Positions 6,115-7,961 of a stretch of DNA of 7,961 bases are shown here, in pieces. Source of the DNA: Desulfobacterales bacterium (GTDB lineage Bacteria > Desulfobacterota > Desulfobacteria > Desulfobacterales > Desulfobacteraceae); NCBI GenBank assembly GCA_022361135.1, contig JAKSBM010000808.1, positions 1 to 7,961 of the forward strand, in the 5' to 3' direction. Below the pieces are notes generated by a model that was not told where the DNA came from, did no database searches, and saw only the letters and a list, made by a program, of their open reading frames with translations. Positions within the stretch are counted from its first letter, which is position 1, and every line of letters starts with the position of its first letter. Made by a program: the position numbers and the translations under genes.

Positions 6115-6328
6115 CGCCAAGCCATTGATGAAAAATTAGATATTCATAAATGACCTTAATTCCATGTTTTTACGGTGTTTTATTTTTTCCGGAGATCTAA
6201 TACCTTTGTTGTATACCAAAGATAATACTTGAAGGATTTCATAAATCTAGTAAAAGATATTATTTTTAGGAAAAAAATCCCTAATTTGTTGAGGCGATGG
6301 GTAATATTTTTGAGTGGAGACTTCGGGG

Positions 6329-7669
6329 ATGGAAGATTTGGGCAATTGCGGGAACAGCATAGAACAGGTCAATCCAGGGGCAAGTATTCTGGAAATGATG
6401 ACCCGCCTCTGTCATTCCATTGCCTTTGAAAAAACAGGAACAAGAGGCAATCAAAAACCCCTGGACGGCCTGGAACAAGAGGAAATGATCCAGGCGCTTT
6501 TTGACCTCACCCGCAAAGGGCAGCACAGCCCCGACATCGCCAATCTTGCCGAATCCTTCGGCCTCATGCTGGTTAAATTGGAAACCCGGGAGCTGAAGCA
6601 GGAGCAATTGATCGAAGAACTCCAGTCCAAGAATCGGGAATTGGAAGTCGCCAAACAGCATTTGGACCGGGAGAACAGGATCCTGGCCGGTTCCCTCAGG
6701 GAAAAGTACAGCCCCGGTCAATTTGTGGGGCAATGCCCCCGGATGCAGGCCGTGAATCAGACGGCCCTCAACATTGCCCAGCGTCCCATCAACACCTTGG
6801 TCCTCGGGGACAGCGGCACGGGCAAGGAAGTCTTTGCCAAAATCATCCATTACAATTCCCCCCGGGCCGACAGGCCCTTTGTGGCCGTGAACTGTACGGC
6901 CATTCCCGATTCCCTCTTTGAAAGTGAAATGTTCGGCATTGAAAAGGGGGTGGCCACCGGTGTGAACCAGCGGCGCGGATTCTTTGAGCAGGCCCACACC
7001 GGAACCATCTTCCTGGATGAGATCGGGGATCTGGGGTTGGTGAACCAGGCCAAACTCCTTCGGGTTCTGGAGGAACGGGAAGTCATGCGGGTGGGGGGGG
7101 ATAAATCCATTCCCGTGGATCTGAAAATCATCTCCGCCACCAATGCCGATTTAAAGACGGCGGTTTCCCAGGGGAAGTTCCGGGAGGACCTTTTCTATCG
7201 CCTCAATGTGGTGGAATTGACCCTGCCGCCCCTCCGGGAACGGGGGGAGGACATCCTGATCCTTGCGGAAAAATTATTGCGGAAAAATTGCCGGGAATTG
7301 GGCCGGGAGCCCATCCACCTGTCAAGGGATGCCAAGGATTCCCTCATGGCCCATGACTGGCCGGGCAATGTCCGGGAGTTGAACAATGAAATGGAGCGGG
7401 CCGCAGCCTTGACCCTGTCGGGGGTCGTCTCTTCCCGTGACCTTTCCCCCCGCATCGTAACCCATGATGCCGTTGACCCGGGAATGGCCCTGGGACATGT
7501 GGGGGCGGATCTAAATTTGAACCGGGTGGAACAGCAGGTGGTAAACCGGGCCCTGGAGCGCACCGGCCACAACAAGACAAAGGCGGCGGAACTCCTGGGG
7601 ATTACCCGGGAGGGATTGCGGAAAAAACTGATTCGTTTCCAGCAAAACAGCCGATGTGATGCCGGATAG
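6329..7669 (+). CDS. Sigma-54 enhancer-binding protein (AAA+, Fis-type HTH) with noncanonical GVATGV loop
   Basis: This encodes 446 residues from ATG at 6329, preceded by GGAG (6316-6319) at 9 nt; an in-frame GTG at 6314 lacks a ribosome site. Residues 1-85 form no receiver, GAF or PAS domain that I can recognise, and a coiled coil follows (about 80-120). The AAA+ sigma-54 interaction domain then shows Walker A GDSGTGKE (160-167), Walker B TIFLDE (226-231) with EIGD, REDLFYRLNV and the PLRER arginine region, and WPGNVREL. The sigma-54-contacting loop, normally GAFTGA, reads GVATGV (207-212): the Thr is kept but the aromatic is Ala. The C-terminal Fis-type helix-turn-helix is complete (TGHNKTKAAELLGIT, near 412-426). 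It should bind DNA upstream of sigma-54 promoters and remodel the holoenzyme. A near-consensus sigma-54 promoter lies 90 bp past its stop, making the gene at 7837 its likely target. With no phosphorylation domain, its control must come through the N-terminus or a partner protein. Confidence 0.92.
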   Translation: MEDLGNCGNSIEQVNPGASILEMMTRLCHSIAFEKTGTRGNQKPLDGLEQEEMIQALFDLTRKGQHSPDIANLAESFGLMLVKLETRELKQEQLIEELQSKNRELEVAKQHLDRENRILAGSLREKYSPGQFVGQCPRMQAVNQTALNIAQRPINTLVLGDSGTGKEVFAKIIHYNSPRADRPFVAVNCTAIPDSLFESEMFGIEKGVATGVNQRRGFFEQAHTGTIFLDEIGDLGLVNQAKLLRVLEEREVMRVGGDKSIPVDLKIISATNADLKTAVSQGKFREDLFYRLNVVELTLPPLRERGEDILILAEKLLRKNCRELGREPIHLSRDAKDSLMAHDWPGNVRELNNEMERAAALTLSGVVSSRDLSPRIVTHDAVDPGMALGHVGADLNLNRVEQQVVNRALERTGHNKTKAAELLGITREGLRKKLIRFQQNSRCDAG

Positions 7670-7758
7670 CAAACAATGTTGGCCCATGATCGGCAATAAA
7701 GTTGGCAATGCATCAAGGTTGAATTTGAAAAGAAGCTAAAAAACAGGATGTTTTGAGT

Positions 7759-7774
7759 TGGCATGGCCGTTGCA
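7759..7774 (+). promoter_or_regulatory. Sigma-54 (-24/-12) promoter of the right-edge gene
   Basis: TGGCATG-GCCG-TTGCA matches the sigma-54 consensus TGGCACG-N4-TTGCW at every specified position but one (T for C). The GG (7760-7761) and GC (7772-7773) are spaced correctly. The predicted start is near 7785, about 50 nt before the ATG at 7837. It directly follows a sigma-54 activator gene, which supports both calls. The 90 bp between that gene and the promoter contain repeated TTGGC words (7679, 7702) that could be activator sites, but this is only suggestive. Confidence 0.8.
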
Positions 7775-7836
7775 GAAACACTTAATCACCGGCGTGACTG
7801 CCATGCATTGGACCCGAACATAGAGGACGAACATTG

Positions 7837-7961
7837 ATGAATACCATTTCAGATATCAGCCAACCCCGGGACATTTCCACAGCCCAGCCCCCGGGAGGGA
7901 ATCAACCATCGGATACGGCCCGGACGGAATCCCTGGTTTTGGATCAATTGGGGGGCTTACC
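7837..7961 (+). CDS. Start of an unrecognised protein, truncated by right edge
   Basis: ATG at 7837 follows AGAGGA (7822-7827) by 9 nt and the frame stays open for 41 codons to the edge. The visible part begins MNTISDISQPRDISTAQ and is polar, Pro/Gln/Ser/Thr-rich and probably disordered. There is no signal peptide or membrane segment in the first 40 residues. No family can be assigned. The sigma-54 promoter just upstream and the activator gene before that suggest it is the regulated target of the preceding gene. Long extracellular proteins exported by type I secretion often begin with such an unstructured stretch, but that is only one possibility. Confidence 0.65.
   Translation, partial: MNTISDISQPRDISTAQPPGGNQPSDTARTESLVLDQLGGL

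Noticed and set aside
5350..6120. Reverse open frame of 256 codons opposite the GGDEF gene
   Set aside because: The forward strand has every GGDEF motif; the reverse product has no family features.
6204..6221. CTTTG/CAAAG inverted pair upstream of the activator gene
   Set aside because: Five-base arms in an AT-rich gap are expected by chance; no further symmetry extends them.
6314..6328. GTG at 6314 as start of the enhancer-binding protein
   Set aside because: The upstream sequence is AT-rich with no ribosome site; GGAG at 6316-6319 serves the ATG at 6329.
6229..6429. Small open frame with a TTG start overlapping the activator gene start
   Set aside because: It has no ribosome site and its second half is out of frame inside the activator coding sequence.
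7680..7695. Sigma-54-like element (TGGCCCA then CGGCA)
   Set aside because: GG and GC are correctly spaced but other positions match poorly, and the site at 7759-7774 is far better.

Overview
The window reads as a chromosomal segment from a Gram-negative anaerobe. I would place it among the sulfate-reducing Desulfobacterota, close to the Desulfobacteraceae. The reasons are a long-form YeiH-type (putative sulfate exporter) transporter, a periplasmic heme-c sensor kinase, extensive sigma-54 control, strong AGGAGG-type ribosome sites and moderately GC-rich codon use. This placement is an inference from gene content; no rRNA or other marker is present.

Layout. (1) Positions 1-1464, minus strand: the first 488 codons of a membrane sensor kinase, with a DUF3365/Tll0287-like periplasmic domain carrying one CxxCH heme-c motif, then GAF and the start of PAS. 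It runs off the left edge. (2) Positions 1465-1768: a divergent control region with a near-consensus sigma-54 promoter (1681-1696) and a GC-rich 5'-UTR hairpin (1721-1740). (3) Positions 1769-3529: a 586-residue YeiH/UPF0324 transporter with an unusual extension of about 190 residues at its N-terminus. (4) Positions 3538-3665: a long imperfect inverted repeat. (5) Positions 3698-4030: an unrecognised 110-residue protein with two membrane segments, closed by a clear intrinsic terminator (4099-4133). (6) Positions 4250-5106: an RsbW-like anti-sigma/serine kinase gene (+) facing a STAS anti-anti-sigma gene (-). (7) Positions 5107-5367: a divergent promoter region with two perfect dyads and a 16-bp direct repeat. 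(8) Positions 5368-6114: a small GGDEF diguanylate cyclase without the RxxD inhibitory site. (9) Positions 6329-7669: a sigma-54 enhancer-binding protein whose GAFTGA loop reads GVATGV. (10) Positions 7759-7774: a second near-consensus sigma-54 promoter, followed by the start of an unknown gene (7837 to the right edge).

How the parts may fit together. The left half looks like a sensed transport unit: a heme-c sensor kinase divergent from a sigma-54-driven YeiH-like transporter and a small membrane protein that may be its partner. The right half is regulatory: a partner-switching pair, a c-di-GMP synthase, and an activator next to a sigma-54 promoter that drives an unseen gene. The most interesting points are the two sigma-54 promoters, the noncanonical activator loop and the extended transporter with its small neighbour. 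No tRNA, rRNA, CRISPR array, insertion sequence or phage gene is visible.
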